Position numbers and translations under genes: made by a program
Assembly: GCF_900182815.1 (NCBI RefSeq)
Contig: NZ_FXUA01000008.1
Coordinates: 62,001-126,000, forward strand
Direction of reading: 5' to 3'
Length of the DNA: 64,000 nt
From: Algoriphagus winogradskyi
GTDB lineage: Bacteria > Bacteroidota > Bacteroidia > Cytophagales > Cyclobacteriaceae
Notes under the pieces: model-generated
What the model saw: only the letters and a program-made list of their open reading frames with translations
The model's database searches: none
Told to the model about the DNA's origin: nothing
Part shown: positions 1-9,374 of the stretch, piece after piece
Layout of the letters: the number at the start of each line of letters is the position of its first letter
How positions within the stretch are numbered: the first letter of the stretch is position 1

Positions 1-1
1 A

Positions 2-3000
2 TATGATAAGCAAGTGTCAGGTTTCTCTCGGGATTTTTTCACATTGCTGGATGTAAGTTCCAATGCAAATCAAGTTGGGGTGAGCCTCGGCACGAACGTG
101 GGAGCAATATCACAGCGGCAAGTTACTGGGGTAGCAACCCACAAGACAGAAGCCGAGGCTAACGTTGTCGCACAAGATGGACAAATGATTTCTGTAGAAG
201 GAATGCAGGTGAAAGTTCCGGGATATTTGGCAAGGGTATTCTTATTGCCTCAGGTGGCCTGGGAGCCTGTATTGAATTTGACCACTCCTCCCAATCCTCC
301 ACAACCTATGGACCCACCTGGGGGATATAATTATTACCTTAATGATGGTGGACCTACACGACTTATCAATACAAGTAGTTTAAGTGTAACTCTATCTCCA
401 ATACCTTTAACCTCCTTTATATTAGATCAATATAGACAGAAAAAGATAGATCTTTTGGCACAGTTTACGTTGCCTTTTGGATTAAAAGCTGTAGCTCAAC
501 TCACACAAAAAAGTCCATATCAAGATTTGCTTCCACGACTGGAAGGGGTCAACCCCAAGTTCCCGGATAGTTTGCAAGGAGGAATACAAATTAGAGCTAT
601 AGGTGGTGATGCTGGGAAAAAGCCTCCTTTAGAAAGAGACTTACCGATGTTTGACGGGTTTACTTTTCAATTAAATAACATTCTTTCCGCATATGGTACC
701 TACACCAATGCCAGTACACTAGGTGATTCAGTAACAACTATTTTTAACACAGAATTTTCCACCCAAAGTGGAGACCCCAAGGGAGTTCCTGTCTCAACAA
801 TAGATTTTTCCGGATACGGAGCGAGCATGTTTAGTAATTGGCTAAGCCCTTCTGCAGCGATCGCAAGTACAAGTCAAGCTCGATTTGATGTTATGCTGGG
901 TAGAACTGGACATGAAGTGATTCAAGTGAAAAGCTTGGTTTATCCTTGGGGAATACGTGTGGTACGGACGATCACCCTATTTCGTACCAGTTCGGGATTC
1001 GTCTATCGTGTAGACAGTGGATGGCAACCTGAGACAGATGGTAAGTTTGATTTCGGATATGATTTCGTAAGAAATGGCAATTTGGTCCACCATGATCCTT
1101 ATGAAATCCATCCGGGCACATTACGGGGTTTGTTCAACATAAGAAATATTGAAGAAGATGCGTCAATTGCTGATTTTGAACGAAAAGATTATATAAAAAA
1201 GAATGAGACGTATATAGATATATTGGGTGTAGAACAAACTTGGAACCAGAATACTGACAAAGAATTACCCATTATATGTCGACCCGTTTGGTTTGATGCA
1301 GATGTGGAGCTGGAAAACTTAGTACAAGGACATTCTAAAAACAGAACCCCTTCCAAAAAGATCTTGGGATATGTACAATTAGCACCAACAGGAGTGCCTC
1401 TGAGTCCTAACCGCTTTAAAGAACTGTTGAATTTGCAGGGCGGAATTATAGGTGGAGATATTAATTGTATAATGGACGTCAATAAATCAGGGCAGCAAAT
1501 GCGGATTTCACGGTTCGATTTCTCTCATGCTACAAGCCAATCGTCTTCAGACCCAATTTTTGTGGCTTCCTCAAGAGGTAGTCTAATCCTGCCAAAAACC
1601 GGTAGCTGGACTGTGGTACAGCATAATGTGAGTTCTGGCGATGTGACTCCTTTACCTCCGCATATACCTGTTCCCTTGATTAGAGTAGGAAAGTGGGTAA
1701 AAGATATCGTGGTAAAACAGGCTGATGTAAATACGAAGCTATTAAGATTAGCCAGCCCTTCAGAATTATTGAGAAATCCTGACTCAAGTACCGTCAACTT
1801 CGGGATACTCCAAACCACTGCTTCCCAGAAAGCACTTGTTTTGACGCCATCATTCGAAAATGGAACTAAAAAGCTTCTTAGTAAAACCCCGATGCTCTAT
1901 GCAGATGCTTATCGATTAATGGCAGGGAGTGGGATTTTTCCAAATGCGGGAAATGGCATTGATGAATTTGGAAAAGCAGCAGTACTATTCAGTGGCGCAT
2001 TAGCTGGTGTTGGTGCGGCTGCAAGCGTTTTCAAAGAGAATGGTTTGGAAGATGGTGGAGTTAAAGTTTTGGAAATGCTGAAAATTGAACTCCAAAAAGA
2101 AGGGGAATCAATAATAGATCAGGGGTTTGAGCTTTTATCTACTGGTGCTAATGATGTTCTGAAAAAAGCGGTAGCTTTTGACCTGCCTCCAATCCAAGTG
2201 TATTTGGTGGATATGGAAGCATTGAAAATTTATATCGACTATCAAACGGGTAAGAAGGAAGAAAATCCAAATACTTATGTAGATAGCAAGCTGAATTTTG
2301 ATATAGACTCCTTTGCCAACGATACAGCTAAATCATGGAAGAGTAGATTGAATAATCTGGCTATGGTTGTCGATTTGGGTAGTTTTAAACGTTTAATGAC
2401 TATTAAAGGGAATTTTGATGCTAAGAAGGGTAAAGAGTCAGGTTATGAGGGATTTAAGGATGATGACTTTCCTGCCCTAGGTCTTCCTACTCCAGAGATT
2501 GAGTTCAGTGATGAGCTACAGCCTGTGATAGATATATTACAACTTTTAGCATCTCTCAGTACCGGAGATTATGGCGCAGTAATGCAAAAAGGTCTCAAAA
2601 TAGCCATGAGTAATGCAGGTGAGATTTGGGAATACAAATTTGAAGCTTCTAAAGAAATTCCTTTAGTACGATTTCCGCCAGAAGAAAATGCGTACAACTC
2701 ACCTCAGACCCCACTCAAATTAGAAGCTGGTTTATCATTAGGGGTTTATTTCAATGCGGCACTTAAGGTTACGACAGATCCAAAACAACTTTTACCTACC
2801 GCAGGTGCATTTATTGAGTTCCGTGGTGGGCTCGAAGTGATGTGTGTTACCGTGGGTGGAGCCACGATTTTTGCAATCGGTGAGGTGCAGCTAAAAGTAG
2901 CATGTGATACTAAAATAGGTCCAAGTCTGACTATGAAGCTTGGTTTTGGAGCCACGATAGCTGTTGGACTGCCTGTTGTAGGTAATGTGTCTGTCACCTA

Positions 3001-3262
3001 TATGGTAGGATGTGAAATGTATGCAAGTGCGGACCTAATCAGTGTCACTGCTTTTATGCTATTCAGAGGTAAGGCAAGTTTAGTTGGTGGTTTGGTGGCA
3101 GTGACTATTTATATTGAAGCCAGTGGTACAGTTACTAGACTTATTCCTGAAAAAAGAACAGAATGCACAGCGTCAGTCACTTTTGGACTTGAGATCAGCA
3201 TTTGCTTTATCATCAATATTGATTTTGAGGAGACATGGCAGGAAAGCAGACAGATTGCTTGA
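2..3262 (+). CDS. Giant uncharacterised protein, 5'-truncated by the window edge
   Basis: I do not recognise this protein. The frame is open back to base 2, so the GTG at 14 is probably internal and the true start lies outside the window; at least 1082 residues are visible. No signal peptide or clear transmembrane helix is seen in the visible part. Residues are counted from the GTG. Residues 1-620 look beta-rich with Pro/Gly turns (a Pro-rich patch near 92-105 and an FSGYGASMFSNW stretch near 264). Residues 640-720 are Ala/Gly-rich and helical. The last ~175 residues are alternating hydrophobic strands rich in Gly, Val and Thr, suggesting a lipid-facing or self-assembling beta sheet. The next gene is another giant unknown on the same strand 230 bp away, so the two may act together; this is inferred from position only. 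Confidence 0.75.
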   Translation, partial: YDKQVSGFSRDFFTLLDVSSNANQVGVSLGTNVGAISQRQVTGVATHKTEAEANVVAQDGQMISVEGMQVKVPGYLARVFLLPQVAWEPVLNLTTPPNPPQPMDPPGGYNYYLNDGGPTRLINTSSLSVTLSPIPLTSFILDQYRQKKIDLLAQFTLPFGLKAVAQLTQKSPYQDLLPRLEGVNPKFPDSLQGGIQIRAIGGDAGKKPPLERDLPMFDGFTFQLNNILSAYGTYTNASTLGDSVTTIFNTEFSTQSGDPKGVPVSTIDFSGYGASMFSNWLSPSAAIASTSQARFDVMLGRTGHEVIQVKSLVYPWGIRVVRTITLFRTSSGFVYRVDSGWQPETDGKFDFGYDFVRNGNLVHHDPYEIHPGTLRGLFNIRNIEEDASIADFERKDYIKKNETYIDILGVEQTWNQNTDKELPIICRPVWFDADVELENLVQGHSKNRTPSKKILGYVQLAPTGVPLSPNRFKELLNLQGGIIGGDINCIMDVNKSGQQMRISRFDFSHATSQSSSDPIFVASSRGSLILPKTGSWTVVQHNVSSGDVTPLPPHIPVPLIRVGKWVKDIVVKQADVNTKLLRLASPSELLRNPDSSTVNFGILQTTASQKALVLTPSFENGTKKLLSKTPMLYADAYRLMAGSGIFPNAGNGIDEFGKAAVLFSGALAGVGAAASVFKENGLEDGGVKVLEMLKIELQKEGESIIDQGFELLSTGANDVLKKAVAFDLPPIQVYLVDMEALKIYIDYQTGKKEENPNTYVDSKLNFDIDSFANDTAKSWKSRLNNLAMVVDLGSFKRLMTIKGNFDAKKGKESGYEGFKDDDFPALGLPTPEIEFSDELQPVIDILQLLASLSTGDYGAVMQKGLKIAMSNAGEIWEYKFEASKEIPLVRFPPEENAYNSPQTPLKLEAGLSLGVYFNAALKVTTDPKQLLPTAGAFIEFRGGLEVMCVTVGGATIFAIGEVQLKVACDTKIGPSLTMKLGFGATIAVGLPVVGNVSVTYMVGCEMYASADLISVTAFMLFRGKASLVGGLVAVTIYIEASGTVTRLIPEKRTECTASVTFGLEISICFIINIDFEETWQESRQIA

Positions 3263-3286
3263 TTCTTAGTTTGATTATCAGCAATA

Positions 3287-3462
3287 ATGCCAGTCAGCTT
3301 AGATTCTTTGTTTTTCAGGTTGGAAGATACATCGGCTATTTTCAGAACAAGTGAACAAAGACTCCCGCATTGGCGGAACAGGCTGAAGTGGCTTCAATTC
3401 TTAAGTTTAAGATATCCTACTTTGCTTTTCCCACTTTACAGGTAGACAAGCAGATATACATA
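3287..3462 (+). repeat. Interspersed repeat copy A (between the giant genes)
   Basis: This intergenic stretch matches 21033-21203 along most of its length. The last 68 bp (3395-3462) also match 57432-57499 on the other strand. The core starts CAATTCTTAAG and ends GATATACATA. By hand alignment the cores of A and B agree at 55 of 68 positions with no gap. Upstream, A and B share a CCGC-attg-GCGG hairpin and the string GGCTGAAGTGGCT. No reading frame is conserved. The function is unknown. Confidence 0.8.
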
Positions 3463-3492
3463 ATATTTATTTTTAAATAGACCTTTTTCATC

Positions 3493-6400
3493 ATGGAACT
3501 TAAAAAACTTCTTTCAGTAATGGCACTTCCTCAGCACTTTGATGGGAAGAATTTGTCTGTAAATATTTTAGTAGTGCCAACTAATACGGATCCGTTTGTT
3601 AATTGGAATACCGGACTGGCAAGCCCGAATTCCGTTCCTGGATTTGCTGATTTTCAGCCTCAATTCAGTCTGGGGATAGTCAGAGGGACTGATGATTTTC
3701 CAATTTCAAATCCATTAAATCCAGATCGAATGCCGGTGTTAGTTCCAGTCACCGTCACAGAAGCTACAAAAAAGGCAAGTTTGCTGGAAAAAGTATCCAA
3801 GAGTTTTAACCTAACCATAGGAAATACCAACGATAAACTTCCACCAGTGATAGAGGTGGCCAAGAGCGTTAAAAAATATCTGCCTGAAACTTATAGGAAA
3901 AGCTTCAATTTTACTCAACCTCGGCATCCCAATGCTGTCACGGATGATAGCTATGAATGTGCAGTAAGGGATAAGCTTCCTCTTCAGCCTGTTGCTCCCG
4001 TAGATAAGATAAGTTGGGGCAAGATTTTCGCCCAAATTCTTAAGCAACCCTTATTGGCTGAAGCTTGTGGGATGGTGTATAAGGTAACAATACCTCTGGA
4101 GGAATCATGGTTTGAAAATGGAGGCTTCATTTATGCGGATATAGTAAATGATCCATATGCTTCAGTTCAAGATCAACTTTTGGAACACTCAGAAGGGCCA
4201 TTAATAAAACGATACGCTGCCAGAATTCCAGCTTTGGTACCCGGCATCGAACGTCCAGTTTTTGCGGCTGTGACTTTCCCTGTAGTTCATAAGAAAAATT
4301 CTGATCCAACTCCAGTAATTCCATTGGGACCTTGGGATGAGGTTTTTCAGGAGGCCCGAATATATGATGATGGTTTTGCAAAAATAGTCCATGCTAATCA
4401 ACCTAAAAGTGGGAATCTTATTAAGGAAAAAAGAGATGGTTTTCATCCTCAAACCGAGGCAGGTATTAGATTGGGATGGGATGATGAGCAGATATTAGTG
4501 TGGTACATCAGACAGCTGACAGAAAACACAGATATTCAAGCCATAGGTTCAGGGTTAAGACTAGATGCTCCTTTGGGGGTGATGGGTTATCATATTGATG
4601 TGAAAGAAGCGGAAGAAGGAAGTATGTGGGAAAGTCTAAATGAAGTTGAGATAAATCCCGAAAGTAATTTGGGAAAGGAATTGGCTGCGTCTACAACAGA
4701 ACTTCCTTATCAAGTTTATCCTACTAAGCTGACAGGGAAGGATTCAAGCAATTTTTGGTTGCCTATGTATTACGCACATTGGATTGGCAAAAGCATGGTT
4801 ACGGAAGATCTTGACGCGCTTTTGATTTATAAAAATAATCAGGCAAATGGAGCTATTTTGAAAGGCAGCCAAGTGAAGAAAGTTGATCCTAATTCCACGC
4901 TGATCCCGGCCCCAATTGATACTGTGCTTAGATATGGACAAAGCTATGACTTTAGAATTCGCTTAACTGATATAAGCGGAGGTGGGCCAAAAGTGGATAA
5001 GCTGCCATTGAATAGTGCGCCTAATCCTGTGACCAATGTAGCCTTCAAGCGTTACGTGATTCCTGGTATGCTTAGGATTGAAATGCCCAGTCAGTTACTT
5101 AATCAGACGGGAGAATATTTCAACTCTACTGATCTTGCAGAAACATCTTTTTCTGCTAATCCTAAGATTTCCTTACATCGACCATTATTGGAATATCCAG
5201 CGGTAGTTTTTACTCAAAAATATCAGAAGGTGGGACGGGACCCCATTGCAGAATTGAAGAATGTGGCTGCTATCAATAACGTTATAAAACCAGCATTACC
5301 AGATCCTGATGTTAATGAAGTATATATTAGAGTAGAGGTGAAATCACTTAGAATGGATAATATCCTAAGTCAGAATGGTTCTGACAGCTACATCACATTA
5401 TATCAAACGAAACGCTTTTTCCCCTCAGAATTTGATGAAAAATTAGATATCCCCATAGAATTCATCGATGTCCCGGTTTTAAATCTTGGAGAAGAGGCTA
5501 ATCCATTTTTTATAGATAATCTAAAAAATTCGGATTTAGATGAAATGGACCAGTTGATCTTACCTACGGGCAGAAATATTAGAGTAACTCTACGAGGTTT
5601 AGCTAGCAGTGACGATGATCCAGATGAATATTTTGGCTCTATAGATACCAATATAGAAAATGATAGTAGGTATGGGAAAGTGACCCAATTAAGCTTCTAC
5701 AAGGAGCCATCTCAAGAGAGTCAATTATTATTTCCATACGGGAATGTGCCTGAATTGCAGGGCATTTTCCTTCGTCCCGAAAGCGTTCCGACGATTAAAA
5801 AGAATCTTTTTTCACACCTGCTGAAAAGAGTTACAGAAACTGGAGAGGCAGATATTGTAAATAGGTTGGCTGATGCCCTAGGCTGTAAAGCCAAAGGTAT
5901 GACTCTACTGGCTCCAAAGGGAGAAAGGATAGCATTTGGTTGTAGCTCTCGAATTCAGCATTCTTTAGCTCCGGATGGGAGCAGTGTGACCTTCGCATCT
6001 AAAGCAGAGTTGCAATCTCACTGGCTTGGTGGATTAAGTTGTAAAATGGAAAGAGACTGGACTTGGGATTGTTTGGAGAATGATGCTTTTCAAATCAGTA
6101 AGAGGTACAAATTTAGAAGGGACCTGGAGAGTGAATGGAGAAACCTTAAAAATGCTGGAGAAATAGAACTTAAGCATACTATTTCATTTGAAGCACTTCA
6201 AGAAGATCGTTTTGGGGAAATAAACAGAGGATATACTCGACTTGTTTTTATAGATGCAATAGAACCCAAAAATGATCTTAAAAGAGATGGGATTGAACTT
6301 CGATTTCCGGATGAAATCTGGGTTAATTATAAGCTAACACCAAAATTCAAGCCTAATCACGTACCAACCCCTGTAAAGGAATTTGAAGAATTAACTTTGC

Positions 6401-7623
6401 CAACAGTGATTGCGCCATCGCAAATGCCTAAAATGAAAAGTGTAGGGTTGGCCTTTTCGCCCTATGATCGATCTGATGATTATAGTTCCACAGAGGTGCG
6501 AAGGAGGCATTTATGGATTGAATTTGAAGAGCCGGTGGAGAATCCTGATGACTTATATTTTTGTAGGATGTTGGCAAATGCTCCTGATCAGTTGATTTCA
6601 AATAATGCTCCAGAACAATTGATAGCACCAGAAGAAAGCCCATTGAATCTCGATCCCGAACTGACAAGAATAATCACTCCTGGCCAGAGCGATGATATGG
6701 CAGCAATAGGAGCCATGCAGCAAATGACTAAATCATTGGATAGTGATCGACATTTTATTTTACCGCTTCCACCTGGTATGCATGCAGAGAGCCCAGAGCT
6801 TTTTGGGTTTTTTACTTATGAATTTAGAGTAGGGCATGCTCATTTTGACGGTGTGAAAGATAACCTTTGGTCGACTGCTCAAGCTAGGTTCGGTAGAGCA
6901 CTTCGAGTAACAGGAATTCAGCATCCTGCTCCTAATTTATTATGTACCTTGAATAGAGGAAAGCAACAAATGTATGTTACTTCTCCTTTTGCAAAGGCGG
7001 TAATGAATGGTAAAAACGTTACTTCCAAACCACCTAGAACGAGCTTGTGGGCAGTGTTATATGCTCAAGTTTTTCAAGCCGACGGACTTGACTTCAGGAA
7101 TATATTATTGGGGGAAAAGGAAATGCAGATCGGGATAAAAATTGTTGATGATAAAAAAGAGTATGAACAATTTAAAGATTTGGAGAAAATAGCTTCAGCG
7201 CCAAATAAGGTTCCTACTAAGGTTAAGTCTTCTTTTGTTCAAAATGATTCCCTAATTCTCAAAGGACATTTGGTTGCAAATTTAAAGGAACTTCATCCTG
7301 TCGGTACAGCTAAGTTTTCATCTGAAGAAATTGCAAGTAGATTAAAAATGTTTGGTTTACCCGAGGATAGCCCACTCAGTGTCTTAGTGGTGGAGGTTTT
7401 TGGTAACATTACTAATATATTTGATCACTTCGAACAATTTCAACAAGTCAGGGAGAGTCCGCTGATGGAGAAAATTTTAGAGAACGTTGACAAGGATAAA
7501 ATACCTCCTACTAATACTCCAGAGGAAATGAGGCCATTGAGTAGAGGTTTGGGACATTTTAGGATTTTGCGAACATCTCCACTCACTAGGGTTCCATTTG
7601 TTTGTTGCCCAACCTGTGAATAA
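3493..7623 (+). CDS. Giant uncharacterised protein (1376 aa), partner of the upstream giant
   Basis: The ATG at 3493 is a good start; there is no signal peptide or transmembrane helix, so it is soluble or leaves the cell by an unknown route. Function is not recognised. Motifs that look like family landmarks are GIRLGWDDEQ (324-333), RDWTWD (854-859), TPGQSDD (1062-1068) and LPLPPGMH (1090-1097), followed by an FGFFTYEF strand. The protein ends in a Cys cluster, CCPTCE, at the extreme C terminus, which could bind metal or form a disulphide. I have an unverified impression that similar large hypothetical proteins with these landmarks occur in actinobacteria and myxobacteria. An intrinsic terminator follows 23 bp after the stop, so this gene ends the transcription unit. 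Confidence 0.8.
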   Translation: MELKKLLSVMALPQHFDGKNLSVNILVVPTNTDPFVNWNTGLASPNSVPGFADFQPQFSLGIVRGTDDFPISNPLNPDRMPVLVPVTVTEATKKASLLEKVSKSFNLTIGNTNDKLPPVIEVAKSVKKYLPETYRKSFNFTQPRHPNAVTDDSYECAVRDKLPLQPVAPVDKISWGKIFAQILKQPLLAEACGMVYKVTIPLEESWFENGGFIYADIVNDPYASVQDQLLEHSEGPLIKRYAARIPALVPGIERPVFAAVTFPVVHKKNSDPTPVIPLGPWDEVFQEARIYDDGFAKIVHANQPKSGNLIKEKRDGFHPQTEAGIRLGWDDEQILVWYIRQLTENTDIQAIGSGLRLDAPLGVMGYHIDVKEAEEGSMWESLNEVEINPESNLGKELAASTTELPYQVYPTKLTGKDSSNFWLPMYYAHWIGKSMVTEDLDALLIYKNNQANGAILKGSQVKKVDPNSTLIPAPIDTVLRYGQSYDFRIRLTDISGGGPKVDKLPLNSAPNPVTNVAFKRYVIPGMLRIEMPSQLLNQTGEYFNSTDLAETSFSANPKISLHRPLLEYPAVVFTQKYQKVGRDPIAELKNVAAINNVIKPALPDPDVNEVYIRVEVKSLRMDNILSQNGSDSYITLYQTKRFFPSEFDEKLDIPIEFIDVPVLNLGEEANPFFIDNLKNSDLDEMDQLILPTGRNIRVTLRGLASSDDDPDEYFGSIDTNIENDSRYGKVTQLSFYKEPSQESQLLFPYGNVPELQGIFLRPESVPTIKKNLFSHLLKRVTETGEADIVNRLADALGCKAKGMTLLAPKGERIAFGCSSRIQHSLAPDGSSVTFASKAELQSHWLGGLSCKMERDWTWDCLENDAFQISKRYKFRRDLESEWRNLKNAGEIELKHTISFEALQEDRFGEINRGYTRLVFIDAIEPKNDLKRDGIELRFPDEIWVNYKLTPKFKPNHVPTPVKEFEELTLPTVIAPSQMPKMKSVGLAFSPYDRSDDYSSTEVRRRHLWIEFEEPVENPDDLYFCRMLANAPDQLISNNAPEQLIAPEESPLNLDPELTRIITPGQSDDMAAIGAMQQMTKSLDSDRHFILPLPPGMHAESPELFGFFTYEFRVGHAHFDGVKDNLWSTAQARFGRALRVTGIQHPAPNLLCTLNRGKQQMYVTSPFAKAVMNGKNVTSKPPRTSLWAVLYAQVFQADGLDFRNILLGEKEMQIGIKIVDDKKEYEQFKDLEKIASAPNKVPTKVKSSFVQNDSLILKGHLVANLKELHPVGTAKFSSEEIASRLKMFGLPEDSPLSVLVVEVFGNITNIFDHFEQFQQVRESPLMEKILENVDKDKIPPTNTPEEMRPLSRGLGHFRILRTSPLTRVPFVCCPTCE

Positions 7624-7645
7624 CTAATGGTGAAGCATTTAGTGG

Positions 7646-7681
7646 AAATACCTCTCAAGTCAATTGGGAGGTATTTTTTTT
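7646..7681 (+). terminator. Intrinsic terminator after the giant gene pair
   Basis: The stem AAATACCTC pairs with GAGGTATTT around a loop that adds a CAA/TTG pairing, followed by a T tract. It separates the giant genes from the Crp/Fnr regulator. Confidence 0.85.
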
Positions 7682-7703
7682 GAACTATATTGATTGAGAA
7701 AAC

Positions 7704-7747
7704 GTGATATTTATCACTTAGCTCAGAAGCGGAGATTTATAATTTCG
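7704..7747 (+). promoter_or_regulatory. Candidate Crp/Fnr operator and promoter of the regulator gene
   Basis: GTGATATTTATCAC at 7704-7717 is a perfect GTGATA/TATCAC palindrome of the Fnr/Crp type (GTGAT-N4-ATCAC). A -7-like element TAATTTCG (one mismatch to TAnnTTTG) lies at 7740-7747, its centre 33 bp from the palindrome centre. That puts the palindrome near -40, the class II activator position. The arrangement predicts autoregulation and a short leader before the ATG at 7766. Confidence 0.55.
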
Positions 7748-7765
7748 CCAACTTTTAATTACGAT

Positions 7766-8422
7766 ATGACTACTGAAGAACTGAAAGAAGCACTACCTAA
7801 TTTTACTGATCCAGCATTAATAGCCCAACTATTGGAAAAGGGTCAGATAATGGAGTTGAAGGCAGGAAAAGTAATTATGGAGCCTGGACAATTCATGAAA
7901 ATGGTACCAATAGTATTGGATGGCTCTATAAAAATTTCAAGAATGGATGATGAGGGAAGAGAGTTGTTCCTGTATTTTTTAGATGCTGGTGAGACTTGCG
8001 CGTTATCCTTGACCTGCTGTTCTGCTTCAAAAGCAAGTGAGATCAAAGCCGTAGTTGAGGAAGATGCTACAATTATTGCCATACCTATTGCCATTATTGA
8101 TCAGTTCTCGAATGATTTCAAGCAATGGAAAGATTTTGTGTCCAATACTTACCAAAATCGTTTTCAAGAAATGCTAGTTGCTTTAGATGCGGTTGCATTC
8201 AAACGAATGGATGAGCGATTGATGGGATATATCGTGAAAAAAATGAAGCAACTTAAAACCAATGAACTGCATACTACCCATCAGGAGATTGCAAATGAGC
8301 TTACTACTTCGAGGGAAGTCGTTTCTAGGTTGTTAAAGCAATTGGAGAAAAAAAAATGGATAGAGTTGGGTAGAAATGTAATTTACATTCGAGATGATTT
8401 CGAGGAGTTGATCAGCAAGTGA
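7766..8422 (+). CDS. Crp/Fnr family transcription regulator
   Basis: This is a one-component DNA-binding regulator with an N-terminal cyclic-nucleotide-type beta roll (about residues 20-125) and a C-terminal winged HTH (about 168-200, with TTSREVVSRLLKQLE as recognition region). Three Cys (78, 84, 85) sit in the roll as GETCALSLTCC, a pattern I associate with a Bacteroidota subgroup; they might sense redox or sulphur state, which is inference. The frame extends upstream to a TTG at 7694, but that start would put the operator inside the gene; the ATG at 7766 gives a normal 218-residue protein. It sits head-to-tail with the convergent Usp gene (stops adjacent) and near a TauE/SafE exporter with a similar operator. 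Confidence 0.9.
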   Translation: MTTEELKEALPNFTDPALIAQLLEKGQIMELKAGKVIMEPGQFMKMVPIVLDGSIKISRMDDEGRELFLYFLDAGETCALSLTCCSASKASEIKAVVEEDATIIAIPIAIIDQFSNDFKQWKDFVSNTYQNRFQEMLVALDAVAFKRMDERLMGYIVKKMKQLKTNELHTTHQEIANELTTSREVVSRLLKQLEKKKWIELGRNVIYIRDDFEELISK

Positions 8423-9226
8423 TCAGGTCATTACTAAAAGTGGGACTTTTGAATGGAAAACCATTTGAATAGTTTGGCTTCTGCTCAAGACTTGCTCCCA
8501 TAGATTTTTGTGCTGGTGGCACATTACGAGGATTACATTTTCGTTTTCTTCCAAAAATTGATCTAATCCTTCAATGGGTGTTCTTGCATAAAAAGTATGG
8601 ATTTTAAGAGGTAAACCTGGATATTGTTTGACAATTAAATCTTCTAAATTTTTTATCCCGGGATCCTCTTCAAAATCATTGGAAGTTTGTACATGAACGA
8701 ATTCTATTCCTCGGTCCCATCTTCTACTCATGTCTATAACCCAGCCTATGAATTTTTCCTCATGACTAGCAAATTCTAAGGCCAAAGCTACCTTTCGAAT
8801 ATCTGCTGCAATTGATTCTGCAGGCACAACTAATACGGGTACTGATGATTCTTTGATCAGGTTGACTGTAGTACTTCCAATAAGGGCAAGTTTAATTCCA
8901 CTGGCACCTTGAGTTCCCATTACCACCAATGTAGCATCTAATTCTCTTGCTATTCTGGCTATTGATATTGAAGCAGTTCCTTCTTTGATAATAGTTTGAA
9001 AAATCAGGTTGGTTACTTTATATTTTTCTAAAGTATTCTGCATCAAAGCTTGGGCATCTCGATGCATGCTTTCCATGGCAACAGAGGCTTGGGAAGCAAA
9101 GTCGAAAACTGCTTCTATGACATGTACGAGTATTATTTCGCCATCTTTTTTCCCTGCAAGTGCGATTGCAAAGTCTAATGCATTAATTGAATTTTCTGAA
9201 AAATCAATCGGGAGAATTATTTTCAT
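8423..9226 (-). CDS. Universal stress protein with two UspA domains
   Basis: The protein is a cytoplasmic tandem UspA-type stress protein of 267 residues. Domain 1 (1-137) carries the full ATP-binding pattern G-x2-G-x9-G-S (G104, G107, G117-S118) and ends in VPVLVVP. Domain 2 (about 145-267) keeps the fold and a terminal VPLLVMT strand but lacks a clear nucleotide motif, so only the first half probably binds ATP. The stop is adjacent to the stop of the convergent Crp/Fnr gene. Usp proteins near Crp/Fnr genes often belong to low-oxygen or energy-stress regulons; no operator copy was found in front of this gene. Confidence 0.9.
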   Translation of the reverse strand: MKIILPIDFSENSINALDFAIALAGKKDGEIILVHVIEAVFDFASQASVAMESMHRDAQALMQNTLEKYKVTNLIFQTIIKEGTASISIARIARELDATLVVMGTQGASGIKLALIGSTTVNLIKESSVPVLVVPAESIAADIRKVALALEFASHEEKFIGWVIDMSRRWDRGIEFVHVQTSNDFEEDPGIKNLEDLIVKQYPGLPLKIHTFYARTPIEGLDQFLEENENVILVMCHQHKNLWEQVLSRSQTIQMVFHSKVPLLVMT

Positions 9227-9374
9227 GGCGATTCAGTTTTTAACAATAATTTAAGCAAATGTGGAGGAATAAATGAGTTATACGGCAGATGAAATCAGAT
9301 TTTTTTTGCAACTAGAGCTATTGGAATTATTCTTACTCAGGATATCAAAGTTTTTTGCCTTTTCTAAAGTCAGT

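Noticed and set aside
1..7623. Giant genes as a phage tail or contractile injection system
   Set aside because: No sheath, tube, baseplate or ATPase genes or motifs are visible; similarity in size alone is not evidence.
7694..7765. TTG-initiated extension of the Crp/Fnr gene
   Set aside because: It would place the palindromic operator inside the coding region and give an atypical N terminus.
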